From Sphingomonas aurantiaca (GTDB lineage: Bacteria; Pseudomonadota; Alphaproteobacteria; Sphingomonadales; Sphingomonadaceae), in the NCBI RefSeq assembly GCF_003050705.1, contig NZ_QAOG01000001.1:186001-250000 (forward strand): DNA of 64,000 bases, read 5' to 3'. The notes beneath the pieces were generated by a model. That model had not been told where the DNA came from. It saw only the letters and a program-made list of their open reading frames with translations, and did no database searches. Positions 44,001 through 52,504 of the stretch are shown one piece after another; the stretch's first letter is position 1, and each line of letters starts with the position of its first letter. The translations under genes were made by a program, and so were the position numbers.

Positions 44001-46035
44001 CGGCCTGAGCGGTCCGTATCGCCTGTCGGGGCGCAACATTGTCCCCAACAGCGACAAGCTGCGGCTCGAGACGCGCGACCGCTTCCGCTCCGAGCTGATC
44101 GTCGCGACGACGCAGCTCACCCGTCACATCGACTATGACATCGACACAGGCATGGGCACGGTCCGCTTCCGCCAGCCGATCCTCAGCCGCGACAGCAATC
44201 TGAATCCGGTCTTCATCGTCGCGGATTACGAGGTCGAGGGCGGCCGTTCGGCCAAGCTGGCGGCCGCCGCGCGCGTCGCGACCAAGCTGGCCGAGGGCCG
44301 GGTCGAGGTCGGCGTCGCCGCGATCCGCGACGAGACCGCCGGCACCAACGCGACCGTCCTCGGCGCCGACATCAAGGCGCGCGTCGGCGCGGGCACCGAA
44401 CTGCGCGGCGAGATCGCCAAGGGCGGACGCGGCGGGCTCGGGCAGGGCTTGGCGTATCTCGCCGAGGTCGATCATCACGGGACCAGGCTCGACCTGCTCG
44501 CTTATGCCCGCCAGCAGGATGCATCCTTCGGCGTCGGCCAGCAGAATCTGGTCGAGGCGGGCACGCGCAAATTCGGGCTCGACGGCCGGTTGCGGCTGAC
44601 CGACCGGATCAGCGTGACGGGTCTCGTGTGGCACCAGCAGCAGCTCGCCAGCGCGGGTAACCGGACCGCAGGCGATGTTCGGATCGAATATCGCCGCGAC
44701 ACGGGTACGATCTTCGTCGGCGGGCAATATGCGGCGGATCGTGGGCTCGACGGCAAGGACCGCGACAGCCGGTTGCTCACGCTCGGCGGTACGCAGCTGC
44801 TGTTCGGTGACAAGGTGACGCTGACCGGCCAGACCCAGTTCGCACCCGGCGGGGATGCCGACAGCGTCGATTTCCCGGTTCGCCACCAGATCCAGCTCGC
44901 CTACCGGATCAAGCCCGGCATCCGCCTGATCGGCGGGTATGAGATCGCCAATGGCGACGGCTATGTCGCGCATACCAAGCAGTTCGGCGTCGACGTCGCG
45001 CCCTGGACCGGCGCCAAGCTGATGAGCACGCTCAACCAGCAGGCGATCGGCGAGAATGGCGCGCGGACCTATGCGCAATACGGGCTCAGCCAGTCGGTGC
45101 CGCTCGGCAAGAACTGGACGGTCGACGGGACGCTCGACGCCAGCAACACGCTCAAGGGCGCGATACCCGAGGGCGCGGTCGTCAACGCGTTCCAGCCGGT
45201 CACCTCGGGCGGCTATGTCGGCCAGGACCAGACCAATGGTGATTATGCCGCGGTGACGCTGGGGGCGACCTATCGCCAGGCGCGCTGGTCGGTGAATGGC
45301 CGGCTCGAATATCGCAACGCCGACAGCGGCGATCGCTGGGGGCTGACCACCAATTTCCTGCGCACGCTGGGGCAGGGCAAGACGCTCGCGTCGAGCATCA
45401 AGGCGTACACGATCACCGACCGGAGCGGCGCCGTCGCGACCTATGCCACCGCCGACGTCGCGCTCGCCTTCCGGCCGCTCGACAGCCGCTGGTCGCTGCT
45501 TGAACGGCTCGAACTGCGGCATGAAAGCGCGGATGCGGGGTTCTCGGACTCCAACGTGCTGGGCGTGCCGGCCTATGGCGGCGGCCAGCAGGTGACGTCG
45601 CGGATCATCAACAACCTCGCGGTGAACTATCGCACCGGCCCCGAAGGCCTCGGCCATGGCACCGAGGCGACGCTGTATTACGGCGCGAAATACGTCGCGG
45701 GGCGGTTCGCCGACGACACCTATGACGGGTATATCGACGTCACCGGGTTCGAACTGCGCCACGATATCGGCACGCGGTTCGACGTCGGCGTCAGCGGATC
45801 GGCGCAGCATGCCTGGTCGCGCGGCGCCTGGTCGTGGAGCGGCGGGCCGTCGGTCGGCGTGTCGCCGGCGCAGAACACGTGGATCAGCGCGGGCTACAAC
45901 GTGTCCGGCTACCGCGACCGCGATTTCGAGGACGACCGGTACACGCGGCAGGGACCGTACGTCACGATGCGGCTGAAATTCGATCAGGCGACGATCGGCG
46001 GCGCGACGCGCGCGCTGTTCGGCGGACGGCGATGA
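41017..46035 (+). CDS. Giant outer-membrane protein with DUF11, SdrD-B-like and beta-barrel-like regions
   Basis: 1672 residues from ATG 41017 (GGGAAAGGGG upstream). Signal peptide ends V-P-A-T-A-Q (~31). It opens with N-T-A-T-L-S-F and S-N-T-V-S-L-D-V like its neighbours. DUF11 domain ~350-475 (A-P-G-D-F-V-Q-Y-L-L-R-I-T-N); SdrD-B/Cna-B-like ~480-560 (G-V-P-G-I-R-L-L-M-E-D-G-T, T-D-R-D-G-L-Y-H-F). From ~835 to the end come strand-like repeats rich in Tyr, Gly and Arg, consistent with a large outer-membrane barrel. Probably a surface export, anchoring or display component for the three smaller proteins (inference). The family is not precisely recognised. Confidence 0.75.
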   Translation: MSSSRRLLRLCALIPTLLLGPALGVVPATAQTIRVQNTATLSFDDAASDSGIRTVPSNTVSLDVNRGKRPTTLSFRLAPPNYAFTGAKCQTAPTYAFTPAPIDGATFAAAPRVAALDVKADMILVLDNQAGNRDPAVRETSMITADIGENKVMLTLTETTPDSGIFAGGVPSTETGRYPELEPCEVRTRGAKITLSFTEDEFSFGSTASILIDPAGYTFDSRTGALVDGATVTLVDEAGQPATVFGDDGVSRYPSTMVTGESVTDASGRVYPGETGRYRFPLTAPGRYALKVAPPGTYIAPSTADRAALAALRDPKGAAFILKDASFGEIFTLSTPEPFSADIPLDAPGSGALLLTKIASVREAAPGDFVQYLLRITNRDSVPARGLRVADTLPRGLRYERRSARGGDEPTVSSDGRTLDFAIPVLAAGATTELKYVVSIAPGAPTGEALNRARVIGQGSVASNEAAASVRLRPLLFTDAMTIIGRVTEGNCGDPVDKRKGVPGIRLLMEDGTFVSTDRDGLYHFEGVRAGRHVVQIDTSSIPATHEPVACDIDTRQANSPISRFVEGDGGLLKRVDFQLKPTGKVAAANAALPVAILDDATAAGSRDWLGAGQTPGIDWLFPAADHNPRAPIVRAVVKHMPGQRVALTINGKPVEPLAFDGTDLRDGTEIAVSRWTGIPLIDGDNRIQARVLAADGSVVKTIDRSVYYAGAGVRAVVDAASSRLVADGLTRPLIAVRVTDKTGRPVRAGTLVPFTVDQPYTAAVEAELEQGRQLAGRERSSTTAQVVGDNGLAFIALQPTTQAGAVHAIVSLTEDKVVHRNEIRAWLAASAKDWVVVGFGAGSIGYDMLSKRQSGLPRAQRNSVVTDGQLAFYAKGRVKGSWLATIAYDSDRKYDPDRGLLGTIDPDRYYTVYGDGSRQGYDAATRRKLYLRLERREFYALFGDFETGFTDAQLTRYNRTLNGVKTAYEGKRVRATGFAANTDTLYSRDEIQGNGLSGPYRLSGRNIVPNSDKLRLETRDRFRSELIVATTQLTRHIDYDIDTGMGTVRFRQPILSRDSNLNPVFIVADYEVEGGRSAKLAAAARVATKLAEGRVEVGVAAIRDETAGTNATVLGADIKARVGAGTELRGEIAKGGRGGLGQGLAYLAEVDHHGTRLDLLAYARQQDASFGVGQQNLVEAGTRKFGLDGRLRLTDRISVTGLVWHQQQLASAGNRTAGDVRIEYRRDTGTIFVGGQYAADRGLDGKDRDSRLLTLGGTQLLFGDKVTLTGQTQFAPGGDADSVDFPVRHQIQLAYRIKPGIRLIGGYEIANGDGYVAHTKQFGVDVAPWTGAKLMSTLNQQAIGENGARTYAQYGLSQSVPLGKNWTVDGTLDASNTLKGAIPEGAVVNAFQPVTSGGYVGQDQTNGDYAAVTLGATYRQARWSVNGRLEYRNADSGDRWGLTTNFLRTLGQGKTLASSIKAYTITDRSGAVATYATADVALAFRPLDSRWSLLERLELRHESADAGFSDSNVLGVPAYGGGQQVTSRIINNLAVNYRTGPEGLGHGTEATLYYGAKYVAGRFADDTYDGYIDVTGFELRHDIGTRFDVGVSGSAQHAWSRGAWSWSGGPSVGVSPAQNTWISAGYNVSGYRDRDFEDDRYTRQGPYVTMRLKFDQATIGGATRALFGGRR

Positions 46036-46054
46036 TCCACAGGGAGAGAGACAG

Positions 46055-46282
46055 ATGACGCCACCGCGCGATTTCGCCGATCACGGCCCGTGCGTCGAGG
46101 AGCTTGCCCGCGAATTCGCCAAACAGGATGCGGCGAGCAGCGAGGCACTGATCGAGACGCTGGCGACCCAGGCGATCCGGCAATGGCGGCTCGACGATGC
46201 GACGTTCTGGCAGCGAGTGAAGTTCCAGGCCCGGATGATTCGCGCACGGCATGGGTCGGGGGCTGCGATAAGCCGGCACTAG
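46055..46282 (+). CDS. Small hypothetical protein (75 residues)
   Basis: Begins M-T-P-P-R-D-F-A-D-H-G-P-C-V-E-E-L and continues as amphipathic helices ending A-A-I-S-R-H. No signal or membrane segment, so cytosolic, unlike the rest of the operon. AGGGAGAG lies 6 bases upstream and the gap from the giant gene is 19 bases, so it is probably the last gene of the DUF11 operon. A CCTCCCCCTTGCGGGGGAGG hairpin follows directly (46284-46303). Confidence 0.6.
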   Translation: MTPPRDFADHGPCVEELAREFAKQDAASSEALIETLATQAIRQWRLDDATFWQRVKFQARMIRARHGSGAAISRH

Positions 46283-46307
46283 ATCCTCCCCCTTGCGGGG
46301 GAGGATT

Positions 46308-46800
46308 GCAGCGCGACCTAATCTTGTCGGTGGTAAGCTTTACTGAGGCCTCCGTCATCCTGACGAAAGTCAGGACCCAGGGTTCCAGGCGTCGTCCTTC
46401 ACGACACTGGATCCTGACTTTCGTCTCGATGACAGTCGTTTGAACCGAGACCGCCACTCTACCGCGCCGTCTACGTCCCGTCGGTGGTGAGCTTCACCGT
46501 GCTATCCGTCATCCTGACGAAAGTCAGGATCCAGAGTTTCGAGGCGTCGTCCTTCACCGCCCCGGATCCTGACTTTCGTCAGGATGACGGTGGCTTGGAA
46601 CGAGGCCGCCGCCCTACCGCGCGACCTACACCTCGTCGGTGGTCAGCTTGACCGTGCTCTCCGTCATCCTGACGAAAGTCAGGATCCAGAGTTTCAGGCA
46701 TCGTCCTAACGGCTCTCGGTCCCGACTTTCGTCAGGATGACGGTGGCTTGGAACGAGGCCGCCACCCTACCGCGCGACCTATACCTCGTCGGTGGTCAGC
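46308..46800. repeat. Tandem REP array, about three 154-base units
   Basis: A unit of ~154 bases recurs at about 46308, 46459, 46614 and (partly) 46767. Each unit contains a GTCGGTGGTCAGCTT-like stretch, which is the 3' end of the gene at 46779-46931, then TCCGTCATCCTGACGAAAGT, a ~35-base centre, and ACTTTCGTCAGGATGACGG. The copies differ by scattered substitutions. This accounts for nearly all of the ~496-base gap; no coding is seen within it. Confidence 0.88.
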
Positions 46801-46931
46801 TTCACCTTGTTGGGCAGCTTCTTCCCCTTGGTCCGGCGCGAGGGCAGCTGGACGGGGTTCTTCTTCTTCCACTGTGCGAACGTCATCGGGCCCTCGGGCG
46901 TGTCGATGATCGTGTCGTCGATCGAACTCAT
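46779..46931 (-). CDS. Small Lys-rich hypothetical protein (50 residues)
   Basis: Reads M-S-S-I-D-D-T-I-I-D-T-P-E-G-P, then M-T-F-A-Q-W-K-K-K-N-P and a basic tail ending V-K-L-T-T-D-E-V. A strong SD (GGGAGGAG) lies 8 bases before the ATG. No signal or membrane segment; the basic stretch could bind nucleic acid (inference). Function unknown. It is immediately downstream of tRNA-Leu on the same strand. Its last ~9 codons are duplicated in the neighbouring REP array. Confidence 0.72.
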   Translation of the reverse strand: MSSIDDTIIDTPEGPMTFAQWKKKNPVQLPSRRTKGKKLPNKVKLTTDEV

Positions 46932-47002
46932 GGCTGTTCTCCTCCCGAGACCGGAACGAAACGGGTGGCCCTCGAAAGGGATGCTCTATCTGTCAGGAAA
47001 AA

Positions 47003-47089
47003 TGGTGCGGCCAAGAAGACTCGAACTTCCACGGGCTTTCGCCCACAACGACCTCAACGTTGCGCGTCTACCAGTTCCGCCATGGCCGC
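47003..47089 (-). tRNA. tRNA-Leu (GAG anticodon)
   Basis: An 87-base tRNA with encoded CCA. Acceptor stem GCGGCCA / TGGCCGC, discriminator A. D-arm region GGCGGAACTGGTAGACGCGC, anticodon stem CAACG / CGTTG around loop TTGAGGT, giving anticodon GAG. A long variable arm (GTGGGCGAAAGCCCGT) marks it as class II, and GTTCGAGTC is the T loop. It reads CUC and CUU Leu codons. Confidence 0.96.
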
Positions 47090-47212
47090 CCATGAAACAT
47101 AACCGGGCGGACCCGGCAGCTGGTAGGCGAGCGCCACTAGCAAGGCTTTCGGGTTCACGCAACGGCCTTTGCGCGCGCTTTGCGATAAAGTCCGCATCCG
47201 GTACCGCAAACC

Positions 47213-48577
47213 ATGCCCAACGTCCTTTTCTCGACCGATACCAGCGCCGAAACGCGACGTTTGCTGGCGCTCGCCTGGCCGGTGATGCTGACCAGCCTCA
47301 ACTGGACGATCCTGCATGTCACCGACGTGATCGTGGTCGGGCTGGTCGGCGCGCATGAGGTGGCGGCGCTCGGCGCGAGCCGCTCGCTGACGTTCATCGC
47401 GATCGTCACCGGGCTGGCATGGCTGTCGGGCGTGCTCGTCCATGCCGCGCGCGCCGATGGCGCCGGCGATCTGCCGCGTACCGGGCAGGTGCTGCGCGAG
47501 GGCCTCGTCCTCGGGCTGCTGCTGGGGCTGGTGGTGGGCGGCGTCATGCTCGCCTTCGCGAACGCGATGCTGGCCGGGATCGGCGTCGCGCCCGCACTGG
47601 TCGCGCCGGCAGGGCGAGTCGTGCGCGTGATGGCGCTCACCTATCCGCCGCAATTGATGATCGTCGCCGCCAGCTTCTTCCTGGAGGGTGTCAGCCGGCC
47701 GCGCCGGGTCGCGGTGGTCAACCTCTCGATCCTGCCGCTCAATGCGCTGCTCGCCTGGGCGATGTCGGGCGGGCATCTCGGCTTTTCGCCGATGGGCGCG
47801 GTCGGTGCCGCGACCGCGACCGCGATTGCCTCGGGTCTCGGCGCGGTCGGGATGATCGCCGCCGCCCTGAGCGTGCCGCGCGCGACTGAGCGCGGCGTCC
47901 GGCGGCTCGACCTGGCGGCGTGGCGCGGTGTGCCCGCCGGGATCGTCGCGCTTGCGGTGTTCGGGATCGTGCCCGCGATCGCCTCGGGGTTGGAGCTTGC
48001 GGGCTTCTCGATCCTGATCGCGCTGTCGACCCGGTTCGGCGACGATGTCGCGCATGCGTTCCAGATCGTCTTTTCGGTCCACAACGTGACGTTCGGGTTG
48101 GCGTTGGGGCTCGGCTCGGCCTGCGGGGTCCGCGTCGGCAACGCGGTGGGCGAGGGCGATCCGAAGGCTGGGATCGTGCGCGCGCTGATCGCCACCGGCC
48201 TGTCGATGCTCGCGCTGGGGCTGTGCGGGATCGTCCTGGTCGTCGCGCGCGGGCCGATCGTCGCGGCGTTTCCGGCCGATCTCGCCACCCACGGCGTCGC
48301 GCTGGCGATGCTGCCTTTATGGGCGCCGTTCATCCTGTTCGACGGCGCGCAGGTCGTGCTGGTCTATGCGCTGCGCTCGCTCGGCGATCAGGTGGTGGCG
48401 GGCGCGAACAGCATTATCGCCTATTTCGTCGTCACCGGCGGCGCGGGCTGGTGGATGGTGCATGCGGGCGTCGGACCGATGGCGCTCGTCTATGCCTCGG
48501 GGCTGGGCATGGTCACCGCCGCGCTGCTCCACGCAGCCCGGTTCTGGATTGTCCGCCGCCGACTGCACATCGACTAG
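47213..48577 (+). CDS. MATE-family multidrug/toxin efflux transporter
   Basis: 454 residues with about twelve membrane helices in two MatE repeats. It starts M-P-N-V-L-F-S-T, then [13 protein letters not shown] and [14 protein letters not shown], the first MatE helix pair. E-G-V-S-R-P-R and N-A-V-G-E-G-D are typical cytoplasmic loops. These export cationic drugs using Na+ or H+. The stop overlaps that of the convergent zinc-ribbon gene (CTAG). Confidence 0.9.
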   Translation: MPNVLFSTDTSAETRRLLALAWPVMLTSLNWTILHVTDVIVVGLVGAHEVAALGASRSLTFIAIVTGLAWLSGVLVHAARADGAGDLPRTGQVLREGLVLGLLLGLVVGGVMLAFANAMLAGIGVAPALVAPAGRVVRVMALTYPPQLMIVAASFFLEGVSRPRRVAVVNLSILPLNALLAWAMSGGHLGFSPMGAVGAATATAIASGLGAVGMIAAALSVPRATERGVRRLDLAAWRGVPAGIVALAVFGIVPAIASGLELAGFSILIALSTRFGDDVAHAFQIVFSVHNVTFGLALGLGSACGVRVGNAVGEGDPKAGIVRALIATGLSMLALGLCGIVLVVARGPIVAAFPADLATHGVALAMLPLWAPFILFDGAQVVLVYALRSLGDQVVAGANSIIAYFVVTGGAGWWMVHAGVGPMALVYASGLGMVTAALLHAARFWIVRRRLHID

Positions 48578-49401
48578 CGGGTCGCCTCGCCCGCAAAACT
48601 CAGCTCCAGCCGCTTCGAATTTGCGGGAACATTCAGTGTCGCCGAATTAAAATCAATCGCCCCACCCGGCGCCAGCGTCCGCTGCTGCGGAGTGATCGTC
48701 CAGCTGTACACGAGCCTGCCCTGCGCATCGCGGAGTTCCGCGCGGATGTCGGGGACTCGCTGGCGCTGGTCCGAAGGATTGGTGACCTGCCCACTTACCG
48801 CGAACAGTTCTGAGCCATTGTCCAGCTCGCGCCGTTCGATCGGGTTGTCGCGAAGCCGGAGCGGCGTTTCGTCGCTCTGGCTGCCGAGGCCCAGCTTGGC
48901 CGCAACGCCCGGTGCGCCGAGATAGACGATCGCCGACGCCGCAATCAGCATCAGCAACCCGGCGAGCACCGCGACGATCGTCCAGCGCCGCGTGATATTG
49001 CGGCGCGGGCGGAACGCAATCTGGTCGGAAATCGGCGGGAATGTCGGCGCGTCATAGCTCGGTGCCGCAAAGGCCGGCGCTTCATAGGACGGAGGCGTAA
49101 AGGCGGGCGGGGTGGCAGGAGCAGGCGTCACCGGCGCCGCGGCCACGGGCGTAGCGGCGCCGAATGGCACGAATCGGTCAGCAGGCTCGGTCACCGACGC
49201 GCGCGGCAGAGGCGCCAGCGGCGGCGGTGCGGGCGCAAGCGGGGTTGGTTCGGGCAGGTCGAGCGCATCCTCGGCCGCCGGCGTGGCGGCCTGGAACCAG
49301 CTGTGCCGGCAATTGGCGCAGCGTACGGTCCGACCCTCGGTCCCGATCGCGCTGTCGGGCACCAGATAGCGGGTGCTGCACTCGGGACATTGGAGGATCA
49401 T
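48574..49401 (-). CDS. MJ0042-type zinc-ribbon membrane protein
   Basis: 275 residues. The N-terminal zinc ribbon [12 protein letters not shown] and [10 protein letters not shown] is diagnostic of the MJ0042 finger. A long Pro/Ala linker (~45-130) is followed by one membrane helix (~142-165). An extracytoplasmic DUF3426-like domain comes last ([16 protein letters not shown]). It is divergent from ftsE with ~165 bases between, an arrangement common in alphaproteobacteria. Role unknown. Confidence 0.85.
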   Translation of the reverse strand: MILQCPECSTRYLVPDSAIGTEGRTVRCANCRHSWFQAATPAAEDALDLPEPTPLAPAPPPLAPLPRASVTEPADRFVPFGAATPVAAAPVTPAPATPPAFTPPSYEAPAFAAPSYDAPTFPPISDQIAFRPRRNITRRWTIVAVLAGLLMLIAASAIVYLGAPGVAAKLGLGSQSDETPLRLRDNPIERRELDNGSELFAVSGQVTNPSDQRQRVPDIRAELRDAQGRLVYSWTITPQQRTLAPGGAIDFNSATLNVPANSKRLELSFAGEATR

Positions 49402-49565
49402 GGATACGCTTCACCAGCGGCCGCCGGAGCGCGACCGTTCTTGTGCCGAATAAGCACGCTGTCCGCATATGTGGCAAGCTTGAAGCGGCGCGCGCTTTCA
49501 TGCGAAAGCGCCGATACGGGCATTGGCACGGGCATCAAGCGGGCGAGAGCGGGCGCAACCACGTC

Positions 49566-50285
49566 ATGGCGAATATCGTCCAATTCGAAAATGTCGGGCT
49601 TCGCTACGGCACGGGACCGGACGCTGGGCCGGAGACGCTGTCGGACGTCAGCTTCACTCTGCGCAGCGGCGCGTTCTATTTCCTCACCGGTGCCAGTGGT
49701 GCCGGCAAGACCTCGTTGCTCAAGCTCCTGTACCTCGCGCAACGCCCGACCCGTGGCGTCATCCGGCTTTTCGGCGAGGATGCGGTGGTGTTGTCGCGCG
49801 ATCGTCTGCCCGGATTCCGGCGACGGATCGGCGTGGTGTTCCAGGATTTCCGGCTGGTCCCGCATCTGTCAACCTGGGACAATATCGCGCTGCCGTTGCG
49901 CGTGGCGGGGATGCCCGAGGCGGATATCGAGCAGCCGGTGCGCGAGATGCTTGCCTGGGTCGGGCTCGGCGATCGTGCCGATGCGCGCCCGGCGACGCTG
50001 TCGGGTGGCGAGCAGCAGCGGGTCGCGATCGCGCGCGCGGTGATCGCGCGGCCCGAGATCCTCGTCGCGGACGAGCCGACCGGCAATGTCGATCCCGATA
50101 TGGCCGAGCGGCTGCTGCATCTGTTCGAATCGCTCAACAAGCTGGGCACGACCGTGGTGGTCGCGACGCACGACTTCCACCTGCTCGGGCGGATCCCGGG
50201 CGCGCAGATGATGCGGCTCGATCGTGGGCGGCTCCTCGATCCGACGGGCTCGCTGCGCTATCCGCCGACGCGGCCCGATCCATGA
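49566..50285 (+). CDS. ftsE: Cell-division ATP-binding protein FtsE
   Basis: The ATPase of the FtsEX complex, which activates peptidoglycan hydrolases at the septum. 239 residues. Walker [10 protein letters not shown]-loop V-F-Q-D-F, ABC signature L-S-G-G-E-Q-Q-R, Walker [13 protein letters not shown] and H-loop A-T-H-D. It starts at ATG 49566 ([10 protein letters not shown]). It overlaps ftsX by 4 bases. Confidence 0.94.
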   Translation: MANIVQFENVGLRYGTGPDAGPETLSDVSFTLRSGAFYFLTGASGAGKTSLLKLLYLAQRPTRGVIRLFGEDAVVLSRDRLPGFRRRIGVVFQDFRLVPHLSTWDNIALPLRVAGMPEADIEQPVREMLAWVGLGDRADARPATLSGGEQQRVAIARAVIARPEILVADEPTGNVDPDMAERLLHLFESLNKLGTTVVVATHDFHLLGRIPGAQMMRLDRGRLLDPTGSLRYPPTRPDP

Positions 50286-51178
50286 GCGGCGCCACCAAGG
50301 CACGGTCCTCGGCCGAACGGCGCGTGCTCGACGAAGCGGGCGGGCTGCGCGCGATGACATGGGTGATGGCGATCATGCTGTTCCTGACGATGCTCGCCGC
50401 GGCGCTGGGGCTGGCGACTGCGGGGGCGGCGCGGCTGCTGGATCGGCAGCTGGCGGGGCGGTTGACGGTGCAGATCGTCGAGGGTGATCCGGTGCGACGG
50501 GACGGTGCCGCGGCGCGGGTGCTCGCGGCGTTGCGGGCGATGCCCGGGGTGGCACGCGCCGTGCCCGTCGACCGCGCGGACCTCACGCGGTTGCTGCAAC
50601 CCTGGCTTGGCGCGGACGGCGCCGATCCGCAATTGCCGGTGCCGGCGATGATCGATGTTGACCTTGGCGATTCGGGTGAGGCGGCGGCCGTGCGCGTCGC
50701 CGCCGCATTGCGCCGGTTCGGGCCGGCGATCCGAGTCGATCGCCACGAAAGTTGGATGTCGCCGGTCAACGACGTGATGCGCACGCTCACCTTTCTCGCG
50801 CTCGCGCTGGTGATGCTGATGGCAAGCGCGACGGCGGCGGTCGTCGTGCTCGCCGCGCGCGCGGGGCTCGAGACGCACCGCGCGACGATTGGGGTGATGC
50901 ACATGCTCGGGTCGACCGATCTTCAGGTCGCGCGGCTGTTCCAGCGGCGGATCGCGCTCGACGCGATGATCGGCGGCGTCGGCGGCGGGCTCGCCGCGTT
51001 GCTGGTGGTCGCGTTCATCGGCGTCCGGCTGCACGGCCTTGGCTCCGAACTGCTCGGCGGGGTGACGCTCGGCGGGATCGACTGGATCGCGCTTGCGCTG
51101 CTGCCGGTCGCGTTCGTCGTGCTGGCGACGCTCGCTGCGCGCGTGACGATCGTCCGCGCGCTGAGGCATATCCTGTGA
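50282..51178 (+). CDS. ftsX: Cell-division permease-like protein FtsX
   Basis: 298 residues with four membrane helices: one near residue 25-50 (M-T-W-V-M-A-I-M-L-F-L-T-M-L-A-A-A) and three in the C-terminal half, including L-A-L-V-M-L-M-A-S-A. The periplasmic domain between the first two would bind an amidase activator. The L-E-T-H-R-A-T-I-G-V-M-H-x-L-G-S-T-D-like stretch is the FtsX coupling helix region. It overlaps ftsE (ATGA) and the next gene (GTGA). Confidence 0.93.
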   Translation: MSGATKARSSAERRVLDEAGGLRAMTWVMAIMLFLTMLAAALGLATAGAARLLDRQLAGRLTVQIVEGDPVRRDGAAARVLAALRAMPGVARAVPVDRADLTRLLQPWLGADGADPQLPVPAMIDVDLGDSGEAAAVRVAAALRRFGPAIRVDRHESWMSPVNDVMRTLTFLALALVMLMASATAAVVVLAARAGLETHRATIGVMHMLGSTDLQVARLFQRRIALDAMIGGVGGGLAALLVVAFIGVRLHGLGSELLGGVTLGGIDWIALALLPVAFVVLATLAARVTIVRALRHIL

Positions 51179-51711
51179 TCGTCCGGCTGCTTGGCATCAT
51201 GGGGCTTGCCTGGGCGTTCGGTTTTGCCGTGTTCATGCTGATGCTGCCCGAGCCGCTGAACGGCTTCACCTCCGACGCGATCGTCGTGCCGACCGGCGGG
51301 CCGGGGCGGATCGACCGTGGCCTCGCGCTGTTGCGCGATCACCAGGCTAAGCGGATGCTGGTTACCGGCGTCGCGCCCGGCGTGAGGCCGATCGACCTCG
51401 CGCTCGAATATCGCACGTCGCCGGCGGTGTTCGATTGCTGTGTCGACCTGGGTCGCGAGGCGGTCGATACGCGGTCGAATGCCGAGGAGACCGCGCGGTG
51501 GGTGCGCGTGCACAAATACCGTTCGGTGCGGCTGGTGACGTCGGACTGGCACCTCGCGCGGGCGCGAATGGAGTTGGCGGCGGCGCTTGACACGTCGGTG
51601 GTGATCCTTGGCGACGGGGTGCCCGGCACGCCTCGGCTGGGGACGCTGGTCAACGAATATAACAAGTTGATCCTTCGCCGGATCGCGTTGTGGATTGGAT
51701 TTGGCGGATGA
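51175..51711 (+). CDS. Membrane-anchored YdcF/DUF218 protein
   Basis: 178 residues. One N-terminal membrane helix (L-L-G-I-M-G-L-A-W-A-F-G-F-A-V-F), then the DUF218 core: D-A-I-V-V-P-T-G-G-P-G-R-I-D-R-G, L-V-T-G-V, D-T-R-S-N-A-E-E-T-A and V-T-S-D-W-H-L-A-R-A. Start GTG inside the ftsX stop; stop overlaps plsC. The location between ftsX and plsC suggests an envelope role (inference). It is the second DUF218 member in the window. Confidence 0.86.
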   Translation: MIVRLLGIMGLAWAFGFAVFMLMLPEPLNGFTSDAIVVPTGGPGRIDRGLALLRDHQAKRMLVTGVAPGVRPIDLALEYRTSPAVFDCCVDLGREAVDTRSNAEETARWVRVHKYRSVRLVTSDWHLARARMELAAALDTSVVILGDGVPGTPRLGTLVNEYNKLILRRIALWIGFGG

Positions 51712-52388
51712 TTTGGCTGCGCAACTGGGCGTTCATGCTCGTTTTCTACTCAGGATCGGTGCCGATCGTGGTGAGCGTGCCGATCTCGGCGCTGTTCGGG
51801 TCGCGCGCGGTGATCGTGCATTCGACGATCTGGACTCGGTTCCACCGCTGGTGCGCGCGCGTGATTCTCGGCGTGCATGTCCGGATCGAGGGGACCAGGC
51901 CGACCGAGCCGGCCTTTTATGCCTGCAAGCACCAGGCGATGTTCGAGACGCTCGAGCTGCAGCGAATGCTCGACGGCCCGGCGATCGTGCTCAAGCGCGA
52001 GCTCGCCGATATTCCGGCCTGGGGGTGGGCGGCGCGGCGCTACGGCGCGATCGTCGTCGACCGCGAGGCGTCGGCCAAGGCGATGCGCAGCATGATGCGC
52101 GAGGCGACCGCGGCCAAGGCGACGGGCCGCTCGATCCTGATCTTCCCCGAAGGCACGCGGGTATCGCCGGGGGAGCATCCGCCGCTCAAGCCCGGCTTTG
52201 CGGGGCTGTACCGCGCGCTGAAGATGCCAACGGTGCCGATCGCGTGCGACAGCGGGCTGGTGTGGCCGAAAAAGGGGCTGAAGCGGCCCGGGGTGATCAC
52301 CTTCCGCTTCGGCGAGGTGGTGCCGCCGGGCCTGCCGCGCGAGGAGGCGGAGGAGCGGGTCCATGCGGCGATGAACGCGCTGGATTAA
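51708..52388 (+). CDS. plsC: 1-acyl-sn-glycerol-3-phosphate acyltransferase
   Basis: Makes phosphatidic acid from lysophosphatidic acid. 226 residues. Acyltransferase block I is K-H-Q-A-M-F-E (His-x4-Glu instead of the usual Asp, as in many alphaproteobacterial PlsC). Block III is I-F-P-E-G-T-R, and V-P-I-A-C-D-S-G is block IV. One N-terminal membrane helix. ATG 51708 overlaps the DUF218 stop; GTG 51690 would add 6 residues. Confidence 0.9.
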   Translation: MIWLRNWAFMLVFYSGSVPIVVSVPISALFGSRAVIVHSTIWTRFHRWCARVILGVHVRIEGTRPTEPAFYACKHQAMFETLELQRMLDGPAIVLKRELADIPAWGWAARRYGAIVVDREASAKAMRSMMREATAAKATGRSILIFPEGTRVSPGEHPPLKPGFAGLYRALKMPTVPIACDSGLVWPKKGLKRPGVITFRFGEVVPPGLPREEAEERVHAAMNALD

Positions 52389-52390
52389 CA

Positions 52391-52500
52391 TCCCACCACC
52401 CCGGCGAAGGCCGGGGCCCAAATGGGGGACGTGGCGAACGGGCGTTGCGCGTCGTTACATGGGCCTACCCAATTGGGCCCCGGCCTTCGCCGGGGTGGGG
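52391..52500. repeat. REP-like palindrome (CCCCGGCGAAGGCCGGGG family)
   Basis: CCCCGGCGAAGGCCGGGGCC and GGCCCCGGCCTTCGCCGGGG arms enclose ~65 bases. Same family as 1892-1990. It separates plsC (+) from tyrA (-), whose 3' ends face each other. Confidence 0.82.
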
Positions 52501-52504
52501 AATT

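Noticed and set aside
41677..45810. A 1377-residue open frame antisense to the giant DUF11 protein
   Set aside because: It has Arg/Asp/Val-rich composition typical of the antisense frame of high-GC genes, no recognisable domain or signal, and the sense frame has clear domains and an SD.
46308..46800. Possible CRISPR array
   Set aside because: The repeats are ~154 bases, palindromic and mutated, with no unique 30-40-base spacers and no cas genes.
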